Positions 24,324-32,724 of a stretch of DNA of 64,000 nt are shown piece after piece. The DNA lies in NCBI GenBank assembly GCA_046349615.1, contig JAXMBZ010000010.1, positions 1 through 64,000 on the forward strand. The letters run 5' to 3'. Within the stretch, counting starts at the first letter, position 1; the number at the start of each line of letters is the position of its first letter. The translations under genes and the position numbers were made by a program. The stretch is from JADJNY01 sp046349615. Lineage in GTDB: Bacteria; Planctomycetota; UBA1135; GCA-002686595. The notes under the pieces were generated by a model. The model had not been told where the DNA came from. It searched no databases and worked only from the letters and a program-made list of their open reading frames with translations.

Positions 24324-27274
24324 CCTCGGAAGCCTCCTTGGTGCGCGCGGCGCAATTCCTCGACGTCGAGCTCCACGAGCGGAGCGGAGCGACCCTTGCG
24401 AACGACGAGCTTCGGCGAGGACGTCACCGTGCCGACGCGCGTCACGGGGAAACCTCGAACGAGCTCCTCGAACCGGTTCGCCGACCCCTCTGCGACCTCG
24501 ACGAGGAAACGTGTCGAGCTCTCTGCATACAGTTTCACGGAGTCGGGATCCATGCCCGCCTCGACGTTTTCGAGCGGCACGCGCTCGAGGTCGAGCTCGA
24601 GGCCCAGTGCGCCGGCGAACGCCATCTCGGCCGCCGCGACGGCGAGTCCGCCCTCGGAGAGGTCGTGGCACGCGCGCACGGCGCCCGCGGCGATCGCGCG
24701 GTGCAGGCCGCGCAGGACCTTCGGCGCCTCCGCGAGATCGGGCCGCGGCGGCGTCCCGCCCGCGAGGCCCGCGAGGCCGAGGTAGTGCGAGCCGCCGAGC
24801 TCCGCCTTCGTTCGGCCGACCAGGTAGACGCGGTTCCCCGCCTCCTTGAGATCCATGGTCACGCAGCGCGCGACGTCGGGGACGATCGAGAGCGCTGTGA
24901 CGAGCAGCGTGGGGGGGATCGCGCGTGTCTCGCCGCCGACTCGGTACTCGTTGTTCAGGCTGTCCTTCCCCGAGACGAACGGCGTCCCGTACGCGAGCGC
25001 CGCGCGGTGACAGCCCTTCGACGCGAGGACGAGCGCGCCCATGCGGTCTTCCTTGTCGCAGTTGCCCCACGAGAAGTTGTCGAGGATCGCGGTGCGGTCC
25101 GGATCGCCGCCGACCGCGACGACGTTGCGCAGCGCCTCGTCGATCACGGCCTCGGCCATCGCGCCGGGGTCGAGCTCGCCGTAGCGCGGCGACGCTCCAC
25201 AGCCGATCGCGGCGCCCTTGCGCGAGGTCGCGAGCGGTTGGAGCACGGTCGCGTCGCCGGGCCCGTCCATCTTCACGCCGACGAAGGGCTTCACGACGGA
25301 CATGCCCTGCACCTCGTGGTCGTACTGGCGCACGATCCACTCCTTGCTCGCGACGTCCGGCGACGCGAGCAGCGCGAGCAGCGTCGCCGCGTGGTCCTTC
25401 GGCGCGGGGCAGCCGGGCTCGGCGTGCTTCGGCGCGCTCCACGCGGCCTTGCGCACGGGCTTCGGCGTGCCTTCGTGGAGGAAGTGGAGGTCGAGGTCGC
25501 CGACGGTTTCGCCCGCGTGGCGGAGCACGAGCCGGCCCGAGTCCGTGAAGCGGCCGATCACGGTCGCCTCGACGTCCTCGGAGTCGAAGAGCGCGAGCAG
25601 CTCGGCGACGTGCGCTTGCGGCACCGCGAGGACCATGCGCTCCTGCGCCTCGCTGATCCAGATCTCCTCCGGCTGCAGGCCGGGGTACTTGAGCGGCACC
25701 TTCTCGAGGTCGACCTCGGCGCCGCACTCGGCGCCCATCTCGCCGACGGCGGAGGAGAGTCCGCCCGCGCCGCAGTCCGTGATCGCGCGGTAGAGCTTCG
25801 CGTCGCGCGCTCGAAGCAACGCATCGAGCACGCGCTTCTCGGTGATCGCGTCGCCGATCTGCACGGCGGCGCTCGAGACGGTCTCGGAGTCCTCGCTGAG
25901 CTCGACGGACGAGAAGGTCGCGCCGTGGATGCCGTCGCGGCCGGTGCGTCCGCCCGCGACGACGATCGCGTCGCCGGGCTTCACTTCCTTCGTCGCCGCC
26001 CAGCGCGGCATCAGTCCGATCGTGCCGCAGTAGACGAGCGGGTTCGTCGTGTACGCCGGGTGGAACCACACGCCGCCGTTCACGGTCGGGATGCCCATGC
26101 GGTTGCCGTAGTCGCGCACGCCCGCGACGACGCCGCGCAGGATGCGGCGCGGATGCATCGCGCCCTTCGGCACGTCGGCGCGCGGGAGGTCGGGCGGCCC
26201 GACGAAGAAGCAGTCCGTGTTCGCGATCGGCTTCGCGCCGAGCCCGACGCCGAGCACGTCGCGGATCACGCCGCCCGCGCCGGTCCCCGCGCCGCCGTAG
26301 GGATCGATCGCGCTCGGGTGGTTGTGCGTCTCGACCTTGATGCAGAGGTCGAAGCCCTGGTCGAACTCGACGATGCCCGCGTTGTCGTGGAACACGCTGA
26401 CGCACCACGGCTTGTCCAAGGTCAGCGTCGCGGCCTTGATCGTCTGCTTGAGCAGGTTCTCGATGCGCTCGCCGTCCATCTCGACGGTGCTCGTGAACGT
26501 CTTGTGCTTGCAGTGCTCCGACCACGTCTGCGCGATCGTCTCGAGCTCCGCCGCGGTCGGCTCGCGGCCCGCTGCGCGGTAGTGCGCCTGCACGGCGCGC
26601 ATCTCGACGAGGTTCAAGGACAGCGCTCCCTCGCGCGAGAGCGCGAGCAGCCGCTCGTCGCTCGCGTCGCGCAGCGGCACGTGGACGACGCCGTGGCGCG
26701 TGCGCGCCGCGGGGCGCGTGAACGCGAGGCCTTCCTCCTCGACGGCGAGGTCCTCGATCGTCTCGTTCGCGAGCACGCGACGGCCGAGCTCCTGGAGCGC
26801 CTCGCGCGCGATGCGCTCGACGCCGACGAGTTCCCACGCGCGGAACGTCGTCACGAGGAAGTCGTCGCGCTTCGCCTCGGGCGCGAGGCCGGTCCGGTGG
26901 AGCGCGCGCTGCACGGTGAGCGCGATCGGGTCCATCACGCCGGGCTTCCTCGCGACGAGGACGCGCTGGACGCGGGCGTCGCGGCGCTCGGGCGGCGTCC
27001 TCGGCGCGACGATCCGCGGCGCGTCGAGCACGGGGTCGGCGAGGAGCTCGCGCACGATCGCCTCGACCGTCGCGCGGGAGAGGCTCGCGGGGAAGAGGAA
27101 GCCGCGGCCGGCGCGCGCGGTGTCGAGCTTCGCGGCGCCGAGCTCGCGGACGGCGGCGAGGAGGTGGTTCCCCTCCGGATCGTCGATGCCCTCGCGGCGG
27201 AAGACCTCGACGCGCCAGGCGTCGGGAAGGGTCGCGGAGCGGGCCGAGGACGAGGAGAGCGCGGTGGCGGCCAT
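24320..27274 (-). CDS. purL: phosphoribosylformylglycinamidine synthase, synthase subunit with N-terminal PurS-like halves
   Basis: 984 residues. The C-terminal three quarters are the PurL core (TWSEHCKHKTF, ATP site around DNAGIVEFDQGFDLCIKVETHNHPSAIDPYGGAGTGAGG, read as short blocks in that order, and later DKEDRMGALVLASKG). The first ~210 residues contain two PurS-like halves: one starting at RVEVFRREG and ending LLADPVLD, one starting at KPGVMDPIA and ending LANETIEDL. This is the N-terminal layout of the large fused PurL, but the glutaminase domain is missing and encoded separately by purQ. It makes FGAM from FGAR. Confidence 0.94.
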   Translation of the reverse strand: MAATALSSSSARSATLPDAWRVEVFRREGIDDPEGNHLLAAVRELGAAKLDTARAGRGFLFPASLSRATVEAIVRELLADPVLDAPRIVAPRTPPERRDARVQRVLVARKPGVMDPIALTVQRALHRTGLAPEAKRDDFLVTTFRAWELVGVERIAREALQELGRRVLANETIEDLAVEEEGLAFTRPAARTRHGVVHVPLRDASDERLLALSREGALSLNLVEMRAVQAHYRAAGREPTAAELETIAQTWSEHCKHKTFTSTVEMDGERIENLLKQTIKAATLTLDKPWCVSVFHDNAGIVEFDQGFDLCIKVETHNHPSAIDPYGGAGTGAGGVIRDVLGVGLGAKPIANTDCFFVGPPDLPRADVPKGAMHPRRILRGVVAGVRDYGNRMGIPTVNGGVWFHPAYTTNPLVYCGTIGLMPRWAATKEVKPGDAIVVAGGRTGRDGIHGATFSSVELSEDSETVSSAAVQIGDAITEKRVLDALLRARDAKLYRAITDCGAGGLSSAVGEMGAECGAEVDLEKVPLKYPGLQPEEIWISEAQERMVLAVPQAHVAELLALFDSEDVEATVIGRFTDSGRLVLRHAGETVGDLDLHFLHEGTPKPVRKAAWSAPKHAEPGCPAPKDHAATLLALLASPDVASKEWIVRQYDHEVQGMSVVKPFVGVKMDGPGDATVLQPLATSRKGAAIGCGASPRYGELDPGAMAEAVIDEALRNVVAVGGDPDRTAILDNFSWGNCDKEDRMGALVLASKGCHRAALAYGTPFVSGKDSLNNEYRVGGETRAIPPTLLVTALSIVPDVARCVTMDLKEAGNRVYLVGRTKAELGGSHYLGLAGLAGGTPPRPDLAEAPKVLRGLHRAIAAGAVRACHDLSEGGLAVAAAEMAFAGALGLELDLERVPLENVEAGMDPDSVKLYAESSTRFLVEVAEGSANRFEELVRGFPVTRVGTVTSSPKLVVRKGRSAPLVELDVEELRRAHQGGFRG

Positions 27275-27394
27275 GGGGTGGTCCGAGGCGAGACCGAGGG
27301 GCGGGGAAGCGCGGAATCATAGCGACGCGGCTCGCGCGCCGGAACGAGTTCCGGCCGCGCGGCGCGCGCGGCGATCGTGTGCACGTTCGCGCCT

Positions 27395-27422
27395 GTTCCA
27401 GCGCGCGCTCGGTCGGTACCCT
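27395..27422 (+). promoter_or_regulatory. candidate promoter for accA
   Basis: GTTCCA (27395-27400), 16-base spacer, TACCCT (27417-27422), 30 bases before the TTG start. The -35 match is weak. Confidence 0.35.
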
Positions 27423-27451
27423 GCTCCGCGTCCCGACCGAAGGAGACCGAC

Positions 27452-28456
27452 TTGGCCGACACCGCGCGCCCCAGGAACGACACGACCTCCGCCGGCATGG
27501 CCTTCGAGCGTCCGATCAAGGAGCTCGAAGCCCAGCTCGCGGAGCTCGAGGCCCTCTCGACCCGCACGAACCTCGACCTCGGCGGCGAGATCCGCGCGCT
27601 CAAGGAGCGGCTCCAGGAGGAGATCCAGAAGACCTACTCCGACCTGTCGCCCTGGGAGCGCGTCAGCGTCGCGCGTCACACCGACCGCCCGGTCGCCTCG
27701 GACTACGTCGAGAAGCTCTGCGACGACTTCTTCGAGCTCCACGGCGACAAGACCTACGGCGACGACAAGGCGATCGTGACGGGCCTCGCGCGGATGGGGG
27801 AGCGCCGCTTCCTCCTCGTCGCCCATCGCAAGGGTCGGACGACCAAGGAGCGCATGGCGTACAACTTCGGGTGCGCGCACCCGGAGGGCTACCGCAAGGC
27901 GCTGCGCAAGATGAAGCTCGCGGAGAAGCTCCGCCTGCCGATCGTCACCCTGATCAACACCCCCGGCGCCTACCCCGGCATCGGCGCGGAGGAGCGCGGC
28001 CAGGCGACCGCGATCGCGGAGAACATCCTCGGCATGTTCTCGCTCTCGGTGCCGATCCTCGTGATCGTGATCGGCGAGGGCGGCTCCGGCGGCGCGCTCG
28101 GGATCGGCGTGGGCGATCGCGTGTTCATGCTCGAGCACGCGTACTACTCGGTGATCTCGCCGGAAGGGTGCGCCGCGATCCTCTGGAAGGACGGGGAGCG
28201 CTCGCCCGACGCCGCGCAGGCCCTAAAGCTGACCGCGCCCGACCTGCTCCAACTCGGCCTGATCGACGGCGTGATCGGTGAGCCCCCGGGCGGCGCGCAC
28301 CGCAACCCCCAGGTCGCCCTCGACAACGTCAAGAAGACGATCCTCGCGGAGCTCGCCGCCCTGGAACGCCTTTCCGTCCCCGAGCTCCTCGCGAAGCGGC
28401 GGGCGAAGTACCGCCACGTCGGCGAGATCCCCGGACGGTTCCCGCGCCTCGATTGA
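27452..28456 (+). CDS. accA: acetyl-CoA carboxylase carboxyltransferase subunit alpha
   Basis: 334 residues. AccA features: the N-terminal coiled coil (FERPIKELEAQLAELEAL), then the crotonase-like carboxyltransferase core with TLINTPGAYPGIGAEERGQ and GEGGSGGALGIG, the oxyanion and biotin-facing elements. With AccD (not in the window) it carboxylates acetyl-CoA for fatty acid synthesis. The TTG at 27452 was chosen because AAGGAG stands 6 bases before it; an ATG 45 bases downstream lacks such a site. The gene lies alone, divergent from purL. Confidence 0.93.
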   Translation: MADTARPRNDTTSAGMAFERPIKELEAQLAELEALSTRTNLDLGGEIRALKERLQEEIQKTYSDLSPWERVSVARHTDRPVASDYVEKLCDDFFELHGDKTYGDDKAIVTGLARMGERRFLLVAHRKGRTTKERMAYNFGCAHPEGYRKALRKMKLAEKLRLPIVTLINTPGAYPGIGAEERGQATAIAENILGMFSLSVPILVIVIGEGGSGGALGIGVGDRVFMLEHAYYSVISPEGCAAILWKDGERSPDAAQALKLTAPDLLQLGLIDGVIGEPPGGAHRNPQVALDNVKKTILAELAALERLSVPELLAKRRAKYRHVGEIPGRFPRLD

Positions 28457-28494
28457 GGCTCGCTCCAACGCTCGGACGGGGGCCGCGTAGCCCT

Positions 28495-28512
28495 GGGGTC
28501 TCCCTGGAGACC
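28495..28512. terminator. inverted repeat after accA
   Basis: Perfect 8-base arms GGGTCTCC and GGAGACCC separated by CT, 39 bases after the accA stop, with no T run. A second imperfect dyad (CATGCGT/ACGCGTG) follows at 28516-28532. Either a weak terminator or a binding site upstream of the sigma-factor gene. Confidence 0.4.
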
Positions 28513-28612
28513 CACCATGCGTCTTACGCGTGATTCCGCCGTGCGCCGCGACTCGATCGACCCCCGCGATTCGGAGCGACCTTCCCTGGAGGTCCACGCC
28601 CGCGCCGGGCGC

Positions 28613-28618
28613 TACACT
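28613..28618 (+). promoter_or_regulatory. candidate -10 box for the ECF sigma gene
   Basis: TACACT, 21 bases before the ATG at 28640. It would put the transcript start downstream of the earlier in-frame ATG at 28517 and so supports the later start. No convincing -35 at the right distance. Confidence 0.35.
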
Positions 28619-28639
28619 CGCCCCGACGGGACGAAGGCC

Positions 28640-29383
28640 ATGGGCGGCGAAGCAGGACGCGGGGGAGCGGACGACGTGCGGTCGAAGGGCCGCCCGTTCG
28701 ACGCCGAGGACTCCGACGAGAGCCGCCGCGAGCGCGAGCTCGACCACGCGCTGATCCGCCGCGCGCAGGCGGGCGAGGAGTTCGCCTTCTCGGAGCTCGT
28801 TCGCCGCCACCAACAGCGCGCGTGGCGCGTGGCGCGCAACCTGGTCCCGAGCGACGAAGACGCCCAGGACCTCGCGCAGGAGGCCTTCCTCCGTGTGTTC
28901 CGCAACCTCGCGAGCTTCGACTTCGAGCACGACTTCACGACGTGGCTCTACCGCATCGTCACGAACCTCGCGATCGACCACCTGAGGAAGCGGCGCCCCG
29001 CGCAGAGCACGACCGTGCGCGACGACGCGGACGAGACGAGCGAGCTCGAACTCGTCGACGCGCGCGTCGAGCGGCCGTCGGACGGCCTCGAGCGCGCCGA
29101 GCTCGCGCAGGACGTCCGCGACGTGCTCGCGACGCTCGCCCCGCACTTCCAGTCGGTGCTCGTGCTGCGCGAGATCGAAGGACTGCCCTGCAACGAGATC
29201 GCGAAGATCGTGGGGGCGACCCACGTCACCGTGCGCTGGCGTCTGCACCGGGGACGCAAGCTCTTCCAGGAGGAGTGGGAGCGGCGTGCGCGTTGGACCG
29301 ACCAGACGGGCGGTGCGACGTTCGGCGCCGACGGCGAGGGAGAGGACGACGAGGCCCCCCCCTCCGAAACGGACGAGGGATGA
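28640..29383 (+). CDS. ECF-type RNA polymerase sigma factor
   Basis: 247 residues. Region 2 runs FSELVRRHQQRAWRVARNLV, SDEDAQDLAQEAFLRVFRNL and TWLYRIVTNLAIDHLRKRRP; region 4 follows with LATLAPHFQSVLVLREIEGL, EIAKIVGATHVTVRWRLHRG. This is the RpoE/SigW type. The N-terminal 35 residues are charged and the C-terminus ends in an acidic tail (EGEDDEAPPSETDEG). Its stop overlaps the anti-sigma start (ATGA, 29380-29383), so the pair is translationally coupled. An ATG at 28517 would add 41 unconserved residues and lies within inverted repeats. Confidence 0.92.
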   Translation: MGGEAGRGGADDVRSKGRPFDAEDSDESRRERELDHALIRRAQAGEEFAFSELVRRHQQRAWRVARNLVPSDEDAQDLAQEAFLRVFRNLASFDFEHDFTTWLYRIVTNLAIDHLRKRRPAQSTTVRDDADETSELELVDARVERPSDGLERAELAQDVRDVLATLAPHFQSVLVLREIEGLPCNEIAKIVGATHVTVRWRLHRGRKLFQEEWERRARWTDQTGGATFGADGEGEDDEAPPSETDEG

Positions 29384-30021
29384 CCATGGAACGCAACACT
29401 GAATTCTGCTCCCGGATCGAGAACGAGCTGCCGCTCCACGTCGGCGGCGAGTTGGATCCGAACCTCGCGCGCGAGGTCGCGCGCCACCTCGAAGGCTGCG
29501 CCGCCTGCCGCGCGCTCGAGGCCCGTGCCCGCGCGGCGCACCGCGCGTTCGCGACCGAGCTGAACACCGTCCGGGGCGAGACTGCGCCGGACCTCTGGCC
29601 GGGGATCTCCGCCGCGCTGCGTCGCGAAGGCCTCGTGCGGCCGGCGGCGCCGAGCGCCTCCCCCGCGGCCCCGATCCTCCATCGTCCGCGGTTCGCCTGG
29701 GGCCGCATCGGTCTCGCCGCTGCCGCCGCCGTGCTCGCGCTCGTCGGCGCCTGGGCCGCGCGCGACTGGCTCCAGACCGCGCGCGACGACGGCCGCCGCG
29801 ACCTCGTCGAGGAGGTCGACCGCGGGCACCACGGCCGCGAACCGATCGCGACCCAGCCCGTCGCGGACGGCCGCCTCCGGCCGCTGAACGCGGGCGAGCG
29901 CTCCCTCCAGGAAGGGGCCGCGACGCTCGGGGCGGGCGACGAACTCAGCCCGCTGCTCCTGCCGCGCTCGAGCCGGGCGGACGAGCCCGCGGGGCTGATC
30001 CAGCTCCACCGAGTTCGTTGA
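29380..30021 (+). CDS. zinc-finger anti-sigma factor
   Basis: 213 residues. Residues 9-45 carry the zf-HC2 zinc motif with H36, C40 and C43 (HLEGCAAC), typical of ZAS-type anti-sigma factors. A single transmembrane helix (IGLAAAAAVLALVGAWAA, near 110-128) separates a cytoplasmic N-half from an extracytoplasmic C-half of about 85 residues. It should hold the ECF factor encoded just upstream inactive until an envelope or redox signal releases it. The 4-base overlap with the sigma gene supports this partnership. Confidence 0.88.
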   Translation: MTMERNTEFCSRIENELPLHVGGELDPNLAREVARHLEGCAACRALEARARAAHRAFATELNTVRGETAPDLWPGISAALRREGLVRPAAPSASPAAPILHRPRFAWGRIGLAAAAAVLALVGAWAARDWLQTARDDGRRDLVEEVDRGHHGREPIATQPVADGRLRPLNAGERSLQEGAATLGAGDELSPLLLPRSSRADEPAGLIQLHRVR

Positions 30022-30170
30022 ACGGGCGTCGCCTGTTCGAGCATCGCCGAGCGCGCGGAGGCCGCCCGCTCGGTTGCGCCCCGGAGGCGCCGTTCGCCGC
30101 CGCGAGGCGGGCGTAGCGTGAGTCCACGTCGAAACGGAGCGGGCCCGTCTTGCCCGCGAGGAAGGCCGAC

Positions 30171-31346
30171 ATGTTCAAGACCCAACCGTATGCGCTGGCC
30201 CTGGTCCCCGCCCTGGCCTTGACGCTGGTTCCGCAGGCGGGGAAGCCGCAGTCCGCCGAGGCCGCGCCCAAGCGCGACCGACTCGTGCGCGTGGCGGAAG
30301 ACCGGGACGGCGCGCGCGACGCGCAGCGCGCGCCCGCGTTCGAAGCCGAAGCGTGGAAGACGAAGCTGAGCGCGCGCGACCTCGCCGCCCGCGAGCGCGA
30401 CTTCGACGCCCTCGTCGAGCTCGCGCGCCGCGACGACGGTGCGCGCACCGCGCTCGAGAACTGGGCGAAGGACGAGGGCGCGGGCGAACTCGCCTGGACG
30501 AGCCGGCTCGCGCTGCGCGAGCTCGACCGCGCGCCCCGCGGCGCGGGGAACGGCTGGAGGCGCACGCCGGCGCGGTCGTTCGCGGCGCCGGACTTCGACG
30601 ACCTCCAGCGCCAGATGGACGAGCTCCACCGCCGCTTCGGCGGGATGGACGACCTCTTCAGCGACCTGCAGCGCCAGATGGACGACCTCTTCCAAGGCGG
30701 CGGCCCGGCGACGGGGCCCGGACTGCAGAACCGCGTCGACGCGCACTCCGAGTCGTTCTCGATGAAGATGGGGCCCGACGGCGTCGAGGTCACCGTCGAG
30801 GAAGGCGAGGGCGACGCGCGTCACACGCAGACGTACAAGGCGAACTCGCTCGAGGAACTCCTCGAGGCGCACCCCGAGCTCGCCGACCGCATCCACGGGG
30901 ACGGCTCGAACCTCTCGTTCGGTCCGGGCGTGCGCACGTTCCACGGCTCGACGCCGTTCGCGGCGCCCGCGCGGCCGCTCCTCCCCGGGATCTCCGGGCG
31001 CGAGACCCCGCGCCTCGGCATCCAGTGCACGCAGCCGAGCGCGGACGAAGCGAAGGAGCTCGGCCTCGACGAGGGCGTCGGCCTGCGCGCCGAGACCGTC
31101 GTCGCCGGCTCGCTCGCGGAACGTCTCGGCATCCAGAAGGGCGACGTGCTCGTCGAGCTCAACGGCACGAAGATCACCAAGCGCGAGGACGTCGCCGAGG
31201 TGCTCCAGGCGCGCAAGAGCGGCGACGAACTGCGCGCGACGATCGTCGACGCGAAGGGCAAGCGCCGGAGCCTGAGCTACGTGCAGAAGGCGCCGCGCCG
31301 CGACGACGGCGGCGCGAAGTCCGAGCCGGAGGGCGCGCGCTTCTGA
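30171..31346 (+). CDS. exported PDZ-domain protein
   Basis: 391 residues. The ATG at 30171 follows AGGAAGG and begins a signal sequence (FKTQPYALALVPALALTLVPQAG). The middle is rich in Arg/Asp/Glu helices and contains a duplicated DLQRQMDELH / DLQRQMDDLF element near 143-180. The C-terminal ~90 residues are a PDZ domain (PRLGIQC, LGIQKGDVLVELNGTKITKREDVAEVL). There is no trypsin-like protease domain, so it is not an HtrA enzyme but could bind misfolded or C-terminal peptides in the periplasm. Placed 149 bases after the anti-sigma gene, it is a candidate sensor or target of that module. Confidence 0.82.
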   Translation: MFKTQPYALALVPALALTLVPQAGKPQSAEAAPKRDRLVRVAEDRDGARDAQRAPAFEAEAWKTKLSARDLAARERDFDALVELARRDDGARTALENWAKDEGAGELAWTSRLALRELDRAPRGAGNGWRRTPARSFAAPDFDDLQRQMDELHRRFGGMDDLFSDLQRQMDDLFQGGGPATGPGLQNRVDAHSESFSMKMGPDGVEVTVEEGEGDARHTQTYKANSLEELLEAHPELADRIHGDGSNLSFGPGVRTFHGSTPFAAPARPLLPGISGRETPRLGIQCTQPSADEAKELGLDEGVGLRAETVVAGSLAERLGIQKGDVLVELNGTKITKREDVAEVLQARKSGDELRATIVDAKGKRRSLSYVQKAPRRDDGGAKSEPEGARF

Positions 31347-31364
31347 GCGTGGGTTCTCCAAGGG

Positions 31365-31411
31365 CGCGCGCGCCGCGGCGGGGAGCTCCCGACGCGGCGC
31401 GCGCGTCGTTT
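31365..31411 (+). terminator. hairpin terminator after the PDZ gene
   Basis: Perfect 13-base GC-only arms (31365-31377 and 31393-31405) around a loop that itself holds GGAGCTCC, then TCGTTT. It lies between the PDZ gene and the convergent membrane-protein gene. Confidence 0.6.
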
Positions 31412-31487
31412 CGGGCTCGAACTCCCGTTCGCGCGCGTTCCGGCCCGCGGCGCGCGAGGAACTCTCGGCACCGAACCCGAGGAAGGC

Positions 31488-32711
31488 TCAACCGCGGCGG
31501 CGCGTCGCGAACCGGAGCACGTTCGCGCCGACGATCCAGGCACCGAGCTCGAGCGTGCGTGCGAGGGTCGCGTGCGTGAGGCGCGAACCCCAGCCCGCGT
31601 AGACGTCGAGGTACGCGAGGGACGACGGCTGCGCGAGGTCCGCTTCCGGCACGGGGAGCGGCAGCGCGACGCGGTTGAACACGGCGAGCGCGAGGAGCAC
31701 GAACACGAACTCGGCGCGCGCGATCCCCGCCGCGGCGAAGACGGAGAGCACGGCGAGTTGCACGGGCAGCGCGTAGCTCACGAACGTGCTCACGTTCGTG
31801 CCGCCGTAGAGCGCGAGCAGGAGCACGAGCCCGAGCGCGAGGCCCCAGGGCGCACGCGCGCGGACGGCGCTCGCGCGCCACGCGCTCCACCGCTCCCGCG
31901 TCGCGAGCAGGAGCATCGGGAGGAGGTAGCTCGCGAGCGAGAACGCCAGGTTCACGTCGCGCTCCCACTTGAGGAGCGTCCAGCGCGCGTAGATCCAGAC
32001 GCTCTCGAGGCTCGAGAGGTCGAGGAACTGCTGCGAGCGCTCGACGCGGATCGCGGCCCGCGTCCCGAGGAACACGGCGCCCGTCAGGAGCACGACGAGC
32101 GCCGCGCGCGCGAAGCGGCGTTCGCGGAGCGCGCTCCACGCGAGCAAGCCGCACGGCACGAGCAGGAACTCCTTGAAGAGGAGCCCGACGAGCGCGATCG
32201 CGAGCGCCGTCCACGGCCGGCGCGCGACGATCGCGAGCATCGCCCCGAGCAGGAACGGATACGCGCCGGCGTCGACGAGCGTCGGGAAGAAGAGCGGCAG
32301 CTTGAGGTGGAAGAACGAGAGCGCGACGACGGCTTGGAGCCCGAGCGACGGACCGCGCCCGGCGCCGAGCGCGCGCGCGAGCCGCCACGCGAGGAGGAGC
32401 GTCGCGAACGACGCGACGCGCGTCACGACCTCGAACCCGACGAGCACGTCCGCGCCGGAGAGCGCGGCGACCGCGCGCGCGAGGAGCGGCACGCCCGGGC
32501 GATAGGCGAACGGCGCGACGAGGTGCTCGTTCCCGAACAGGCCGCGTCGCGCGACGTCGACGTACGAAACGGCGTCCCAGAGCGGCGGCGTCGAGTTCGT
32601 GAGGAGGTCGACCCCGAGGATCCACAGCGCCGCGAGCGCGAGCGCGACGAGGAACTCACGCCCGGTGGGGCGCGGGGACGCTTCGGGCGTGGCCTCGCTC
32701 GTGCTCGTCAC
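31488..32711 (-). CDS. polytopic membrane protein, GT-C-like
   Basis: 407 residues with about ten hydrophobic helices separated by short Arg-rich loops. After the first helix comes PPLWDAVSYVDVARRG, with an Asp where GT-C glycosyltransferases have their first-loop acid, followed by PFAYRPGVPLLAR. This suggests an uncharacterised polyprenyl-phosphate sugar transferase or mannosyltransferase, but the match is weak and no donor or acceptor can be named. It is followed 13 bases upstream on the map by the TPR lipoprotein gene, which is transcribed first. Confidence 0.75.
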   Translation of the reverse strand: MTSTSEATPEASPRPTGREFLVALALAALWILGVDLLTNSTPPLWDAVSYVDVARRGLFGNEHLVAPFAYRPGVPLLARAVAALSGADVLVGFEVVTRVASFATLLLAWRLARALGAGRGPSLGLQAVVALSFFHLKLPLFFPTLVDAGAYPFLLGAMLAIVARRPWTALAIALVGLLFKEFLLVPCGLLAWSALRERRFARAALVVLLTGAVFLGTRAAIRVERSQQFLDLSSLESVWIYARWTLLKWERDVNLAFSLASYLLPMLLLATRERWSAWRASAVRARAPWGLALGLVLLLALYGGTNVSTFVSYALPVQLAVLSVFAAAGIARAEFVFVLLALAVFNRVALPLPVPEADLAQPSSLAYLDVYAGWGSRLTHATLARTLELGAWIVGANVLRFATRRRG

Positions 32712-32724
32712 GATCGGCGAGACG

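Noticed and set aside
28517..28639. Upstream ATG extending the ECF sigma factor by 41 residues
   Set aside because: The added part has no conserved residue and lies in inverted repeats, and a -10-like TACACT is downstream of it. The later ATG is preferred.
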